DNA of 64,000 nt from Adiantum capillus-veneris (Eukaryota > Streptophyta > Polypodiopsida > Polypodiales > Pteridaceae): NCBI GenBank assembly GCA_014529385.2, contig CM043969.1:24475946-24539945 (forward strand), written 5' to 3'. Position numbers and translations under genes: made by a program. The notes below the pieces were generated by a model. It saw only the letters and a list, made by a program, of their open reading frames with translations, was not told the origin of the DNA and did not search any database. Every line of letters starts with the position of its first letter. The stretch's first letter is position 1. Below are positions 23,215-33,341 of this stretch, piece after piece.

Positions 23215-24348
23215 ATGGTGCAGCTACCCATCTGGATATTGATGTGGATATTGTGTAGCTGCAGTGCGGTAGTAGCCCAAGGGAAAGAGGGGGTCCAATT
23301 TGGGCAGCCGCGGAGAGCGCTACTGCCAAATGCGAGGGTGATAAAGGATGAGAGGGATGAGCTGTGGTCGCACGTGGTGCGCATACGCAGCCAGAGCAAC
23401 GGTGTGGGAACAGGGGTGCTGCTGAAGAAGAACTTCGTGCTGACAGCCAAGCGCGTGGTGCAGGGATTTCTAGACCCCTTCGAGTTCACATTGGAGCTGG
23501 GCAATGAGACCTCGCAAGGGCTTGCTGTCTTCCTGCACCCCTCGTCGGGAGTCGACCTGGCCGTCATCAAAGTGCACCCACCATTCCTGCGCACTGGCCG
23601 GATGCCGGCTCTAGCCTCCCCGAAAGGCTTCTTCTGGCCACTTGCTGCCCACGACCCCTCACCAGCCGCCTCTATCTCCCTCTTTGGCTACGGTGGCTCC
23701 TCCTCCTTCTCCTCGCCCGACTACCTCACCACCAAGTCCTTTCCCCTCTCGCCATCCGCCTCCTCCCGGTTGCTTCTCTTCCGGTCGAAGTCCGCTCTCC
23801 CGACCACCTCCGGTGATGCCGGTGGCCCTGCCTTCCTCTCCCACAAGCACCGCACCTCCCTGGTCGGCATCATCACGGCCAGCAAGCCACACCAGGGCGC
23901 GCTCATCTCCATTGCTAAGCACAGAGATTGGGTCTTCAACTCCATGAAGTCCACTTGCAGCAGAGAAGAACAAACATTTATTCGTCTGTTGGTGGGAACT
24001 GACCCCGACATCCTCATCTATTACCATTGCAAAGTCGAGCGTGCGGAGAGGTTGGGCATCCACCTTACCTCCAAGCCGGCCCCTTGCTACAACCCCGGCT
24101 GGAAATCTATCCGCATCACATCTGCCCGGACCGGTAAGGTTCTAGGGAAGGTTCACACGCAGGGCAAACGAGACAAGGACTCTGTCGTCCTAACCCCCAA
24201 GAAGTTCAAGTCCACCCCCCATTTCTACCTTGAGCTTTGGAAGCCTAAGCCTCTTCATGGCTCCCACACTATGGTTGCCAAGTATGGGCCCTTCAATGTC
24301 TCTGACTACATTGATGGTGGCCTTCATTTTGAGTGGTGTCAAAGCTAA
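23215..24348 (+). CDS. Secreted trypsin-like (S1) serine protease homologue lacking catalytic His and Ser
   Basis: 377 codons, intronless, ATG in a good context (GCAGCATGG). Residues 1-21 form a signal peptide (hydrophobic core IWILMWILC, A-V-V-A before Q22). Residues about 52-245 have the S1 fold pattern: G-V-G-T-G-V-L-L (63-70), then V-L-T-A-K-R-V-V (75-82) where active enzymes have T-A-A-H, so the His position is Arg80. V-D-L-A-V (113-117) keeps Asp114. G-D-A-G-G-P (200-205) has Ala202 in place of the nucleophile Ser. A protease mechanism is therefore unlikely; a binding, inhibitory or scaffold role outside the cell is inference. Residues 246-377 form a Cys-containing tail I cannot assign. 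N-glycosylation sequons are at Asn97 and Asn361. A possible AATAAA signal is at 24449-24454. This is the only non-transposon ORF here with clean coding character. Confidence 0.85.
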   Translation: MVQLPIWILMWILCSCSAVVAQGKEGVQFGQPRRALLPNARVIKDERDELWSHVVRIRSQSNGVGTGVLLKKNFVLTAKRVVQGFLDPFEFTLELGNETSQGLAVFLHPSSGVDLAVIKVHPPFLRTGRMPALASPKGFFWPLAAHDPSPAASISLFGYGGSSSFSSPDYLTTKSFPLSPSASSRLLLFRSKSALPTTSGDAGGPAFLSHKHRTSLVGIITASKPHQGALISIAKHRDWVFNSMKSTCSREEQTFIRLLVGTDPDILIYYHCKVERAERLGIHLTSKPAPCYNPGWKSIRITSARTGKVLGKVHTQGKRDKDSVVLTPKKFKSTPHFYLELWKPKPLHGSHTMVAKYGPFNVSDYIDGGLHFEWCQS

Positions 24349-25259
24349 GAGCTCACATTTACTACATTATTGTTCACATCAGATGATATACTTATACCTG
24401 CACCTCCTTCCTCCTTATGGCCAACCTATTAAACCAATTTGGACGGCTAATAAACAGTCTTCATTCAAGTATTTTGTCAGTTGAATATGCTCTCAAAATT
24501 GCTCTAAGTGAACTTCTATCTTAACCAATAGATCATTTTGAAGATACCATAGCTTGGTATGTGGGCAAGGGCTAATTTGTAATTGTTTGCATTAACAAAT
24601 AATTATTTTCTCAAGCAACTACCTTACTAGCAGATGCATTATGTAAAACTGGTTTGTTGCAAAATTTATCATTGAGTTAACTTATATGTTGTTAAAGTTG
24701 TCCATCTCATGTGAGCGTGCCCAGCTGGATTAAGTTAGTCATTTTTAATATCGACATAATTTATTTGGCTTGGGTTGCACAACTTTGTATGGGAAGTATA
24801 CTTAGAGAGGTCACGTACAAAAAATATACCTATTTCAATAGGTTATTTAAAGTTCTTAGAACTTATAGAAATATATATACACAAGATACTATTTTTTCAA
24901 ATTTTAAAAAGAACTTACTCATTTCAAAAGAAAAAGGCACATTATATTACTAGGAGGTATGCTTGTCCCTATCTAAATCCTCCAATAATCATGCTTCATA
25001 GTAAACCAGTGTAACAAATCAATGTGGGTTGTTTTCAGTGGATGCAAAGCAAAGCAAACCCAGACAAATTCATAGATAAGGGGTTTTGATCCAAGCAATG
25101 AACCTGTCCAAGAAGAGATCCAAGATCCTCTCTTTAAGTCCATGTAGATGCTCATGTGTAAGCAAGTGATCTGATTGTGGAGGTCAAGTGGTAAGTGTCT
25201 GTCCACCCAAGATGGTGGTGTCCTCTCTAGGAATGTCGGAATCCCATATGCGATGAGTA
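24349..25259. other. 3' flank of the S1-like gene; no gene seen
   Basis: AT-rich. It holds the candidate polyadenylation signal at 24449-24454. Short frames at 24711-25014 overlap one another in different frames without recognisable motifs, and I do not call them. Confidence 0.5.
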
Positions 25260-25800
25260 GCAAACCACAAGTCACCAAGGATCGTACACCCGTAGATGAT
25301 CAAGTCGATATCGAAACTACCGTGTACTGCAGCAGTCACTGAGAGACCGCATGGACCACCACCGGATGGTGTCTTGACAGGAGGTAACTTCATCCTCTAT
25401 GAAAAGCACAAGCCAAGAGGTTGCTGCCCACCCAAAAACGTAACTGTGAGGTGATGAAAACGCTGCTGTCCAGCGATTTTCAGCGTGTTCGTATGCTCCC
25501 GGCATGATCTGGAGCGGTGCAAGGGGTTTGGGGAATCAATGTCACAACCCTTGGTGGGCTGGAAACAGAGAAAACAGCAGTGTATAATGGCTGAAAACTG
25601 AAGGAAACGAAGAGGATTGTTGCTGGCAAAGCACCGCATGCCAAGCTGGGTAAATGTAGGCATGATCCATGATGGGTGTGGCTAGCGCTCCCCCTCTTCT
25701 GCAAAACGCTGCCTTGCTGTCCTGAAAATGCAGATCTGGCTGAAAACACAGGTGGTAGAGGAGGGTTTCCCGGCGAGGGAACGGGTCCCAGACTGTCATG
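25260..25800 (-). mobile_element. Ty1/copia leader fragment related to copia 4
   Basis: Shares ordered blocks with the copia 4 leader at 43395-43720: ACCACCGRATGGTGTC, CCCAAAAACGT, TGAAAACGCTGCTGT, TTTCAGCGTG and GAAACAGAGAAAACAGC. No LTR or gag is attached. It is a non-coding remnant placed by this similarity only. Confidence 0.55.
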
Positions 25801-25866
25801 TGCACATCTAACCCTATGTGTACGTGGACAAGCTACTTCAGGACATGGGTTCAGTTCAGTCAGTCC

Positions 25867-25941
25867 AGTTAGCTTAGGAAATGATCTGACACTTATGTGA
25901 GTCAGATCACATTAAGTGTCAGATCACTTCCTAAGCTAACT
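25867..25941. repeat. Long hairpin (inverted repeat)
   Basis: The left arm 25867-25900 and right arm 25907-25941 are reverse complements, apart from one mismatch and one extra base, around a 6-base loop. The arms begin AGTTAGCTTAGGAA and end inward at TGTGA. An RNA copy would form a 34-bp stem. No flanking target duplication was recognised. Confidence 0.9.
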
Positions 25942-26645
25942 AAACTCCCTAGCGTTTTGGCATAAGATAGCAGATCAGCCCTAGCGTTAGCAAATTTCCA
26001 CCAAGACAGTTTTCAGCCCTAGCGTTTTTGCATCAGCATAGCGTTTGCAGATTTACCACGACGGAACACCAAGAAGCATCAGCGTTTTCAGTTTTCAGCA
26101 GTCAGAGATTGTAGAAGAAGTCCCAAACCTCGCAGATCTCACCTTCCCGTAGCAGATCCTCGCCGCATGGTCAGATCCAGCGTAGTTTGCAGTTTCAGCC
26201 CAGAAAATGCAGATTTCAGCATCTGCGTTTTCAGCGCGTCGTAGTCGCATCATCGCGTCATCGACATAGAGCCAGAATTCAGCAGATAAAGATTTGCAGA
26301 TTTCAGCCAGCAACGTTTTCAGATTTCAGCCCGTTTCATCGTCGTCGACATCGTCGGCAAGTCCAAGCATTGTAGAGATTTGTGCAATCAATAGTAGACT
26401 GCTCTCGCCATAGAGAGTGGGGCCTTCAGAAGAGGGTCTGATAACTTCTCTGGTATCGTATTCTTCTCTCTCTATCTCTTTGTCTCAGCACCTTCATTCA
26501 CAGTGTTCGCCACTTTGTTTGTGTCCATTGCACTCTCTCACTAAAGGAACGGAAGGCTCTCCTTTCCCCGTAAAAGGAACCTTGAGCACAGTTCGGAGCA
26601 CTCATCTTGAGCAAAGTTCAACAGTCACTTCCGCTGCACCTTACA
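25942..26645 (+). repeat. Presumed 5' LTR (3' part) of gypsy element 1
   Basis: It ends CCGCTGCACCTTACA one base before a primer site, as does the LTR ending at 50734. Its beginning was not located; 25942 is only the base after the hairpin. The 25985-26370 part is full of TTTTCAG/ATTTCAG motifs. Confidence 0.55.
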
Positions 26646-26646
26646 T

Positions 26647-26658
26647 TGGTATCAGAGC
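26647..26658 (+). promoter_or_regulatory. gypsy 1 primer-binding site
   Basis: TGGTATCAGAGC, the initiator tRNA-Met type, lies one base after the LTR end. Gag begins about 370 bp downstream. Confidence 0.9.
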
Positions 26659-27018
26659 TTTGGCAGTGCTCTGTATCACTCAAGGAAAGAACCACATAAT
26701 ATTTTTTTGCTTGTTGAGGTTGTACGTAACCCAAGTCCTCTTGGGCGTGTCGATTCCTAATCGTGTTTTTGAAGAGTGATAGGAATCCCAAGAAAGAAGG
26801 GCTTGTCCAACCTTGGTGTGAGCGCAAGGCCGCCAAGGGGTGCGCCGCGGAAAAGAGAAGCTTGGGTAAGAGAAGATCTCTCTAACACAGATTGCAAGCT
26901 AAAGAAGAACCTCAAGAACCTCAAGACTCCAGAACCTCAAGACCCCCAAGAACCCAAGAACCCAAGACCCACAAGAACCCAAGTTCCTCGTGAACTTAAG
27001 AACCAAATATCTTAGTGT

Positions 27019-28440
27019 ATGGTCATCACCCGAAGCAGAATGGATACTTTGCATGAAGGTGATGAGTATGAAGAAGGGGACGAAGAATTTTCCCCACCAA
27101 GAGGTTTTTTTGACCCTCTCCCTTCCCCATCTACGCCATGGTTTGCACCGAATCCTATGGAGGCTTTGGTCAAGTCAATGATGGATATGATGGCACAACA
27201 ACAAGAAGTGAATCGCTTTGCGATGGCACAAATAGAAAGACAAGCAGAACGACAGGAAGACATGGAGCTTGAACGCCAAACACAAACAAGACACCTTGGA
27301 GCGTGAGCGTGAGCAAGTGCGCTTGGCAGCCGAAGAAAGACAGGCAGAGCGTGAGACACAGAGAGAACTACGCATACAAGAATTGGTTTGACAGGTTCTC
27401 ACCTCGAAGTCCGAGCCAGCCAAAGATGTTGGTGGTTCATCAAGTGGCTCACGCCGAGATTCGGACTCCAACAATCCCATCACAGAGAAGATCACGTTCA
27501 GTAAGTATGTTGGTAAGATGGATGCTAGTGTTATTCATTCTTGGTTGTATAATTTAATGCTTATTTTGCGACAACTAAGAAGACAGGGAGTAGCAAGGTT
27601 TTGACGGCAGCTATGTACCTTGCCGGTGATGCCATGAATTGGTACCACGCATGGCAAGAGGCACAATTGGTCGCACACCTAGAGGAAGCCGAGGATGGCG
27701 TGCCCCTTTCCTTCAATCGGGCCGACTTCCAAGACAAGCTCACGGTGCGGTTTATGCCACCACAGTACCTAGCGCGGTTGAAAGAGGATTGGCGCAATCT
27801 TAAGCAGAATGGTATGCCAGTCATGTCTTTTTCTAATTGTGTTTTACACTCGGCACCCAATTACGCAAATCGGATGATGAGCGCAAAGAGGCCTTCCTTT
27901 TTGGGTTGGAGAAATATATCAAGTTTGATGTAGAAGTCTTCGACCCCTGGATCTGAACAAGGCGGTGGCAATTGCTCTCTCCCAAGAGATGAGGCACAAC
28001 AAAGGAAACCCTAAGGAAAACAAGACTTCCACAAGTACTTCTCAGACTTCTCAGAACCCTCAGAACGGTAAGAACGGTAACTCTTCTAACCAATCTTCCA
28101 ATAGTCTCTCATTAAAAGAACTCTCCAAATGAACCTAAGGGTAAAGCTAACACAATTGCTAAACCTAAGCTCACTCCAAATGAAAAGGCAGAACAAGGAA
28201 TTTTAGGAGGATACATCACGTCGGAAGAGCAAAGCATTTATTCTAAGAAAGGTCACTGTTTTTATTGTCATATTAAGGGTCACATAAAAAGAACATGTCC
28301 TAAGCTTGAATCTAAAGAAACTAAAGAACCCACAGAATCCACAGAACCCACTTCCTCTGTCAATGCAATAAATGAGAACACGAGTGTGACCCAAGTCTCT
28401 CATGATCCTCCCATTGATGAGTCTCTCATTAAGTGTTATG
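27019..28440 (+). pseudogene. gypsy 1 gag
   Basis: An ATG at 27019 opens MVITRSRMDTLHEGDEYEEG, then a Gln/Glu/Arg-rich coiled region (AQQQEVNRFAMAQIERQAER). After frame changes, GDAMNWYHAWQEAQL and FQDKLTVRFMPPQYLARLKEDW (27625-27800) match the retrotransposon gag core (A-W, F-F, L-L-Q-G-type). A zinc knuckle C-F-Y-C-x4-H-x4-C sits at 28257-28298. Frameshifts are at about 27300, 27580 and 27930. Its role would be RNA packaging. Confidence 0.82.
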
Positions 28441-28446
28441 GTCATG

Positions 28447-28988
28447 TGAATGGTTAACGTTTTGTCATATTGTTTGATCCAGGTAGTATACATGATGTGA
28501 TTAGTGACTCTCTTGTCGAAAGAGCCCGCTTGGAGGTTAGCAAGACATCTCCTTTCGAGGTGTCTGGCTTCGCTCCCAGTATGGACTCTTTCATCACGCA
28601 AGAGTGCCTTGATGTTTTGTTCATTGTTCAACAAGCGTCCTTCCGCAGGAAATTTGTAGTCTCTCCTCTCTCAGGACGTGATATGCTTTTAGGCATTCGA
28701 TGGTTTCGTGAGCATAACCCTCTCATTGATTGGGCAGCTAGTATGTTCACTTTCAATGCTAAAAATAACTCTCCCATTGTCATTCGTGGGGAGCAGGTTG
28801 TTCCTTCTTCATCTCTCATTTCTAATGTGCAGGCGAAGATTGAAAGGATTCAGGAGAAGGAGACTCTCTCAGTCTCGTTTTCTCCAAAGCATGACACGCA
28901 TGATTTGGATGATAATGACAAGCATGATGATGAGCATGATGATTTGCATGATCAAGATGTGATTACTCACAAGCATGATGATTTGTAG
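28447..28988 (+). pseudogene. gypsy 1 aspartic protease
   Basis: VILFDPGSIHDVISDSL contains the retropepsin active-site loop, D-P-G-S in place of D-S/T-G. MLLGIRWFREHNPLIDWA is the conserved LG-WL-x-HNP-IDW stretch before the gypsy pol linker. An acidic, His/Asp-rich tandem tail (DKHDDEHDDLHD) follows, and a TAG ends the frame at 28986. Confidence 0.85.
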
Positions 28989-29877
28989 GAAAAAGATGTG
29001 ATTGTTCACAAGGATGATGGTTTAGTTGATGCTTTTTCTAGCGAAGCTAACCTCATTGCAGATTCGATCAATCACGAAGAACCGATCTTGGCTCTCGAGT
29101 CGAGGTCCAAAGAACCCCCATAGGAAGTATTATGTGTTCGAATGATTAGTCAACACGCATTGTTCAAGTGTTTCATTTGTGATGCTTTTCTGTATTTTAG
29201 TCACCGTCCTTATGTGATCCCTTTTCCTAGGCATGACATATTGTACGATGAACACGATTCACTCATGAATGAGCACGGATGTATGCGGATGATTCTGAAA
29301 AGATTACATGTTTGCACCCAAGGAATTCACATTCCATGTCTCTTCCTTGGCATGACACAGTATTCGAAAGAGCACAAGAAGGATTGAGCATCAAGCATCG
29401 GCATTTCCATTGTGATTTGCCACAGTTGATTAATTTAGATCAGAAAGTCAAGATTCGACCCCATTGTTTGCGTGTGTTTGATGAACGGTTTGGCACTCCG
29501 TCTCTATGTTTATCTACATTGCATGCACAGTCTTTTAAGAAGACTAGAATTTTTCCCATCACTTTACATGGAATGGGTATGTTCATGTTTTTGTGTTGGA
29601 AGTGGTTTCAGGAATTTTCATCCTCGGAGATTCTTGAAGAAGCTAGACGCATGACTATAGACGAAGTTGAAGTATTGAAGGAGCCACAGATGACTTTGTG
29701 TGGCTTTCGGCGCGGCCCAAAGAAGCAAGCGTTGCAGACTTTTATGAAGTCCAAGTATCGCATGACCCGCACATCAGAGTGGGCCGGCGAAGAGTCCTTC
29801 CCAGGATTCCAGACGCTGTTGGCGATCTCCCTCCACACCATACAGTTCGGTACGAGTACCTCACTTTGAAAAGGAGG

Positions 29878-31022
29878 GGATCTGAGGTCCCACTGCCTCG
29901 AAGAAAGCACCAGTCACTCTGTCGCCCACCTGTGTCCATTGAGATGCCCGTCGATGGAAGGCAAACTCATGTCGCCGCTCCTCTGTGCTAATAAGCTCCT
30001 GGCGAGCCTGCTGTAGCTGCTTCTCCAACCAAGGACTGTCTGGATGCTGGTCCTGCATCTCTGCAGCAAAGCAATGCCTCGTCTGAGACTCTCCTTCTCC
30101 TCTCTCGCTGCAGCTAGGCGAGCCAAAGACTCCTGGAGAAAGAAACGACTAATCTGAGCTAGTCCTGAGGCCACTCTAGGAAAATCCTGTATGTCCAAGC
30201 TTTCTGTCCATGGAGCCTCTACTCGCTCTCTGAGTGCAGAGTCCAGCAAGACCCTCTCTGGGATGCGAAGCATCGTGCTCCCCCTCCTCTGCCTGTCTGC
30301 CACCACTGTGAGGATCACTTGTGCATGGTCCGAGAAGGAAGTCCCTACCATAATGCCAATTGTCCCACCCAAGTCACTGAAATGGTCACTAGTGTAGAAG
30401 CAATCTATCCTCGATAGATTCACTCCTCCCACTCTGCGGTCTGAACGAGAGAAGGCCAGGCTGTCTGGGGGCCTCACAAAACTAGAATGCTGCCACACAT
30501 CCGAGACCCTTAGAGTCATACAAAACCTCTCCCAAGCTGCCAGCTCAACTCCATGCACAGTAGCATGGCTACCACCAATCTTATCAGAAGGGTCCTCCAA
30601 CATGTTGAAGTCCCCCCTTATGCACCAGTGTTCTGCCTGCGGTAGAGACTCAACTATCTGTGACTAAAACTCTGCTCGTGCACTCGCCACATTGGGCGCA
30701 TAGATGTTCAGGAAGCTCACAAGGCAACCTTGAACCTGCATACTAATCCACTGAGCCTTGCCTGGCACAATAATCCCTCTGCCCACTACCCCACCCTGGA
30801 TGCCTCCAGGTCCAAAAGCAGCTACCAAAAAGTATCATATCGTCCACGGAAGAGCTGACCACAACGTCTAATGCGACTCTCACACAGATGGTGCTCCTGA
30901 AGCATAAGGAGATCAATCTCTCCTCCCACAAGGCAGCGTCGAAGCTCCTGACGCAGTCGGCTCCGCTGATGTTGAAACTGGGGCCCACCAAGTCCTTGCA
31001 CGTTCCATGAGACGATCCTCAT
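29878..31022 (-). pseudogene. LINE A ORF2, endonuclease part only
   Basis: The ATG at 31022 opens MRIVSWNVQGLGG, the start of an APE-type endonuclease (S-W-N-V-Q-G-L). LLMLQEHHL follows (usually L-Q-E-T). After a frame break, 29914-30603 gives DFNMLEDPSDKIGG-like sequence, RIDCFYTSDHFSDL and SFSDHAQVILTV (the S-D-H metal-site motif). The rest of ORF2 is gone. Confidence 0.85.
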
Positions 31023-32977
31023 GGGGAGCGAGAGAGAATAGATGCTGTTGCAGCAGCTAAACGTGCTATCTTTGAGACTGGCTTGGATGGGGAGTTATCC
31101 GCATCCGAGCGTCCTTCAGATAGGCGTGGCTGCAATGAGTGCCTGGCCGAAGCCCAAGTAGAGCGAGCCGTACGTAAAGCAACCTCCTCTGTGCAGGAGT
31201 CCTCATGAATGTGTACATAGCATGGCAAGCACTGTGTATCGGCAAAGAAATAAACCACAATGTGCCTACATCCTGCTGTATCTGGAGGGGTCACCGCAAA
31301 CTTGGCCAATGGCCACAAAGTCTGAAGCATGTCTGTAACTCCTAGTTCTCCCATGTGGTGAGAGAACTCTAGGACCTGTGTATGCAACCACTCCAACACT
31401 GAGTCGAGAGTCCACTCAGTCTGGTCCCTGCCGCAAAGGGGAAAAGAGAAGCCAACCGTCGAGTCCAAGGCCTCTATCCCCCTAGTTGCAAGGAACAGAA
31501 CATGGACCCTGAAGCAGGCTGCCTCATGGTCTGCTGAGGGGTCGCCGAGAAAACGAGTAAAGTCGTAGTCGAAGAAGTCCCATCGATGCTGAATGTCGAA
31601 TCTCGTCAGACCACGAGGGACTTCTGCAAAGGGATATGTCTGTACCTGTAGAGGGGGTCGCAAGAAAGGCTGTCCCTCTCTCGCCAAGCGACTCGTGGCA
31701 AAGGCACTGCCAAGAGATCTCCTAGCAGCCGGAGATGGCCCTGCCCCCTGGGTCGACTGTAAAAGTGGAGTGGGAGGGGGGAGTGTAGGAGCAGGGGGAA
31801 GAGGTGGAGAAGAGAGGCGGGGGTGAGTTGCAGAGGTAGAGGGGCGGGGGGAAGAGGCGGTGGGAGCAGGAGGCAGGGGGAAGGATGATGAGGAGGGGGG
31901 GAAACTCTGGGAGGGGAGGGGCTGTCGAGGGTGAAGTTGAGGTGGGGGCTGGAGCAGGGACATCGTCTTGCTCAAGAGGACCAAAACGGTTCCTCGTGGG
32001 AACCCACTGCTGCTGGGCAGGCGCCTGAGGGCCACCCTGTCGTCACTGTGGCCCCTATCGTCGTCGACCACGGACCTACTGCCATCCCTCCTCCGCTGGG
32101 TAGGCTCGGCATGAGTGCGCTGTGTCTCTGCCTGTGGGCTGCCGGCCAGCCCTTGCAGGCTGGGGCTGAGTCTGTGGTGTAGGTCGAGGCCTTCTCCGTG
32201 GACAGGCCTTCGCACGATGGCCCATCTGTCGACAAATGAAGCACTGGTTCGGGAGGCCCGAATACTGCACGCTCTGTCTAAACCAACCCCCACTCACCCG
32301 AGGCAGAAGAATGACCTTCGGGAGAGTGTGAGTGTCCCTAACCAGAACGCGAACTTAGGGAATGCCGGCCGCCTTGGCAGCTACTGAGGCTGCCGTGCGA
32401 GGTGTCTCCAGGACAATCCCAATCGCTGAGCCTATCCTTGACAAAAGTGGTAAGTACTCCCTCCGCAAACCAGGAATTTAGGAAAGCAGACGGAGATGGG
32501 GATGTCTGCCTCCTCTACCAGAACATCTGAAGCAGGGTTAAAACCATGTCTCCACTGTCGAAAGTGGGCTCGAGCTGCTTGGATGGTCAAAGGACTCATG
32601 GCGATGACCTTGGACGCCATCTCGGAGGTCTCAAACTCGATCTGATAGTAGCCTCGTCCGAGGATGTGTACGTCCAAGATCTTGCCCACCTCTGCGAGAA
32701 GGCTGGCCTAGAGAAGGTCATGCAGCTCTCCTCTACTGGGTCGGGTGCCGAGAATCTTGCAGATGACAGAAGTCTCCTGCAAGAGCTCTACCTTTGTGGC
32801 TAGGCTCGCTTGCTCTGTCGGTGAAAGAGCAAGTCTAATGGTGGGCTCAGCGGGGTCTGGCGAGGGGGCTTCGGAAGAGTCCCTCTTTGGCGGAGTTGGA
32901 GCCTCCATGTGTGTCTGCTGCTGTGAAGAAAAAACGGCGAGTCGATGGCGAAAGGAGGCCGAGAATGCGAGGCTTGT
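31019..32977 (-). pseudogene. LINE A ORF1 (DUF4283 / CCHC nucleic-acid-binding protein)
   Basis: Order: N-terminal MEAPTPPKRDSSEAPSP, helix LSPTEQASLATKVELLQ (32708-33016 frame), DUF4283-like core GRGYYQIEFETSEMASKVI and RAHFRQWRHGF (32432-32689), CCHC knuckle C-F-I-C-R-Q-M-G-H-x4-C (32202-32243), a long Pro/Ser-rich linker, then an unassigned about 220-residue C-terminal domain (31030-31640) with RWDFFDYDFTRFLGD, LCGRDQTEWTLDSVLEWLH and PCYVHIHEDS. Frameshifts at about 32700, 32430 and 32290 break it. ORF1 proteins coat LINE RNA. It ends in a TGA that overlaps the ORF2 ATG. Confidence 0.8.
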
Positions 32978-33341
32978 CTGGCGGGCTTGGGAGGCGGGAC
33001 TGGGAGGCTGAGCCAAAAAGGCGGGGCGGCAGGCGGGTAAGGCAGCGGCGAAGGCGGGTAGGGGGACATGAGGGCTTAGGGCAGGGGGTGGAGCGCTAGG
33101 CGGGTAGAGGGCGGGCTGGGCCGCGCAAAGGGGGCGGCCTCAGGGCAGCGGGCGGGCAGGGTAGCAAGCGGGCTGGGCAGCGCACAAAGGGCGGCGCTCA
33201 GCAGGTGCAGGCGGCAAGGGCAGAGGGCAGCGACGGCGCACGAAGGCAAGGGAGGCCGGGGGGGGGGGGGACAGCAATGGCGCGCGAGGGCAGGGGGGCA
33301 GCGATGGCAAGGGGAGGGCATGGCAGCAGCAGCGAGCCATT

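Larger units (their letters stand above)
26643..29877 (+). mobile_element. Ty3/gypsy element 1, 5' half (primer site, gag, protease, RT linker)
   Basis: The plus-strand order is primer site, gag (27019 onward), CCHC knuckle (28257-28298), protease (28470-28988) and the linker before RT (about 29730-29868, with LPPHHTVRYEYLTL). The frame is lost several times. The element stops at about 29877, where minus-strand LINE A begins. The missing RT-to-chromodomain half may be represented by 46026-48353, which has the same orientation. Confidence 0.8.
29878..33341 (-). mobile_element. LINE A: ORF1 and 5' part of ORF2, RT missing
   Basis: On the minus strand, from 33341: GC-rich 5' region, ORF1 (about 32977-31019) and the start of ORF2 endonuclease (31022 to 29878). 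It aligns with LINE B (39540-41901) and LINE C. The shared 5' end GCAGCAGCAGCGAGC at 33340 is also found at 41901, so the 5' end is nearly complete. The 3' end breaks inside ORF2 at about 29878, before the RT, against gypsy 1. LINEs are usually 5'-truncated, so this is unusual. Confidence 0.85.

Noticed and set aside
23659-24063. 134-codon minus ORF opposite the S1-like gene
   Set aside because: Gly-rich shadow of a GC-rich coding strand. The plus frame has the signal peptide and S1 motifs.
32745-33099. Plus-strand ORFs over LINE A 5' region
   Set aside because: Antisense shadows of GC-rich LINE ORF1 and leader. The minus strand carries the DUF4283 and CCHC features.
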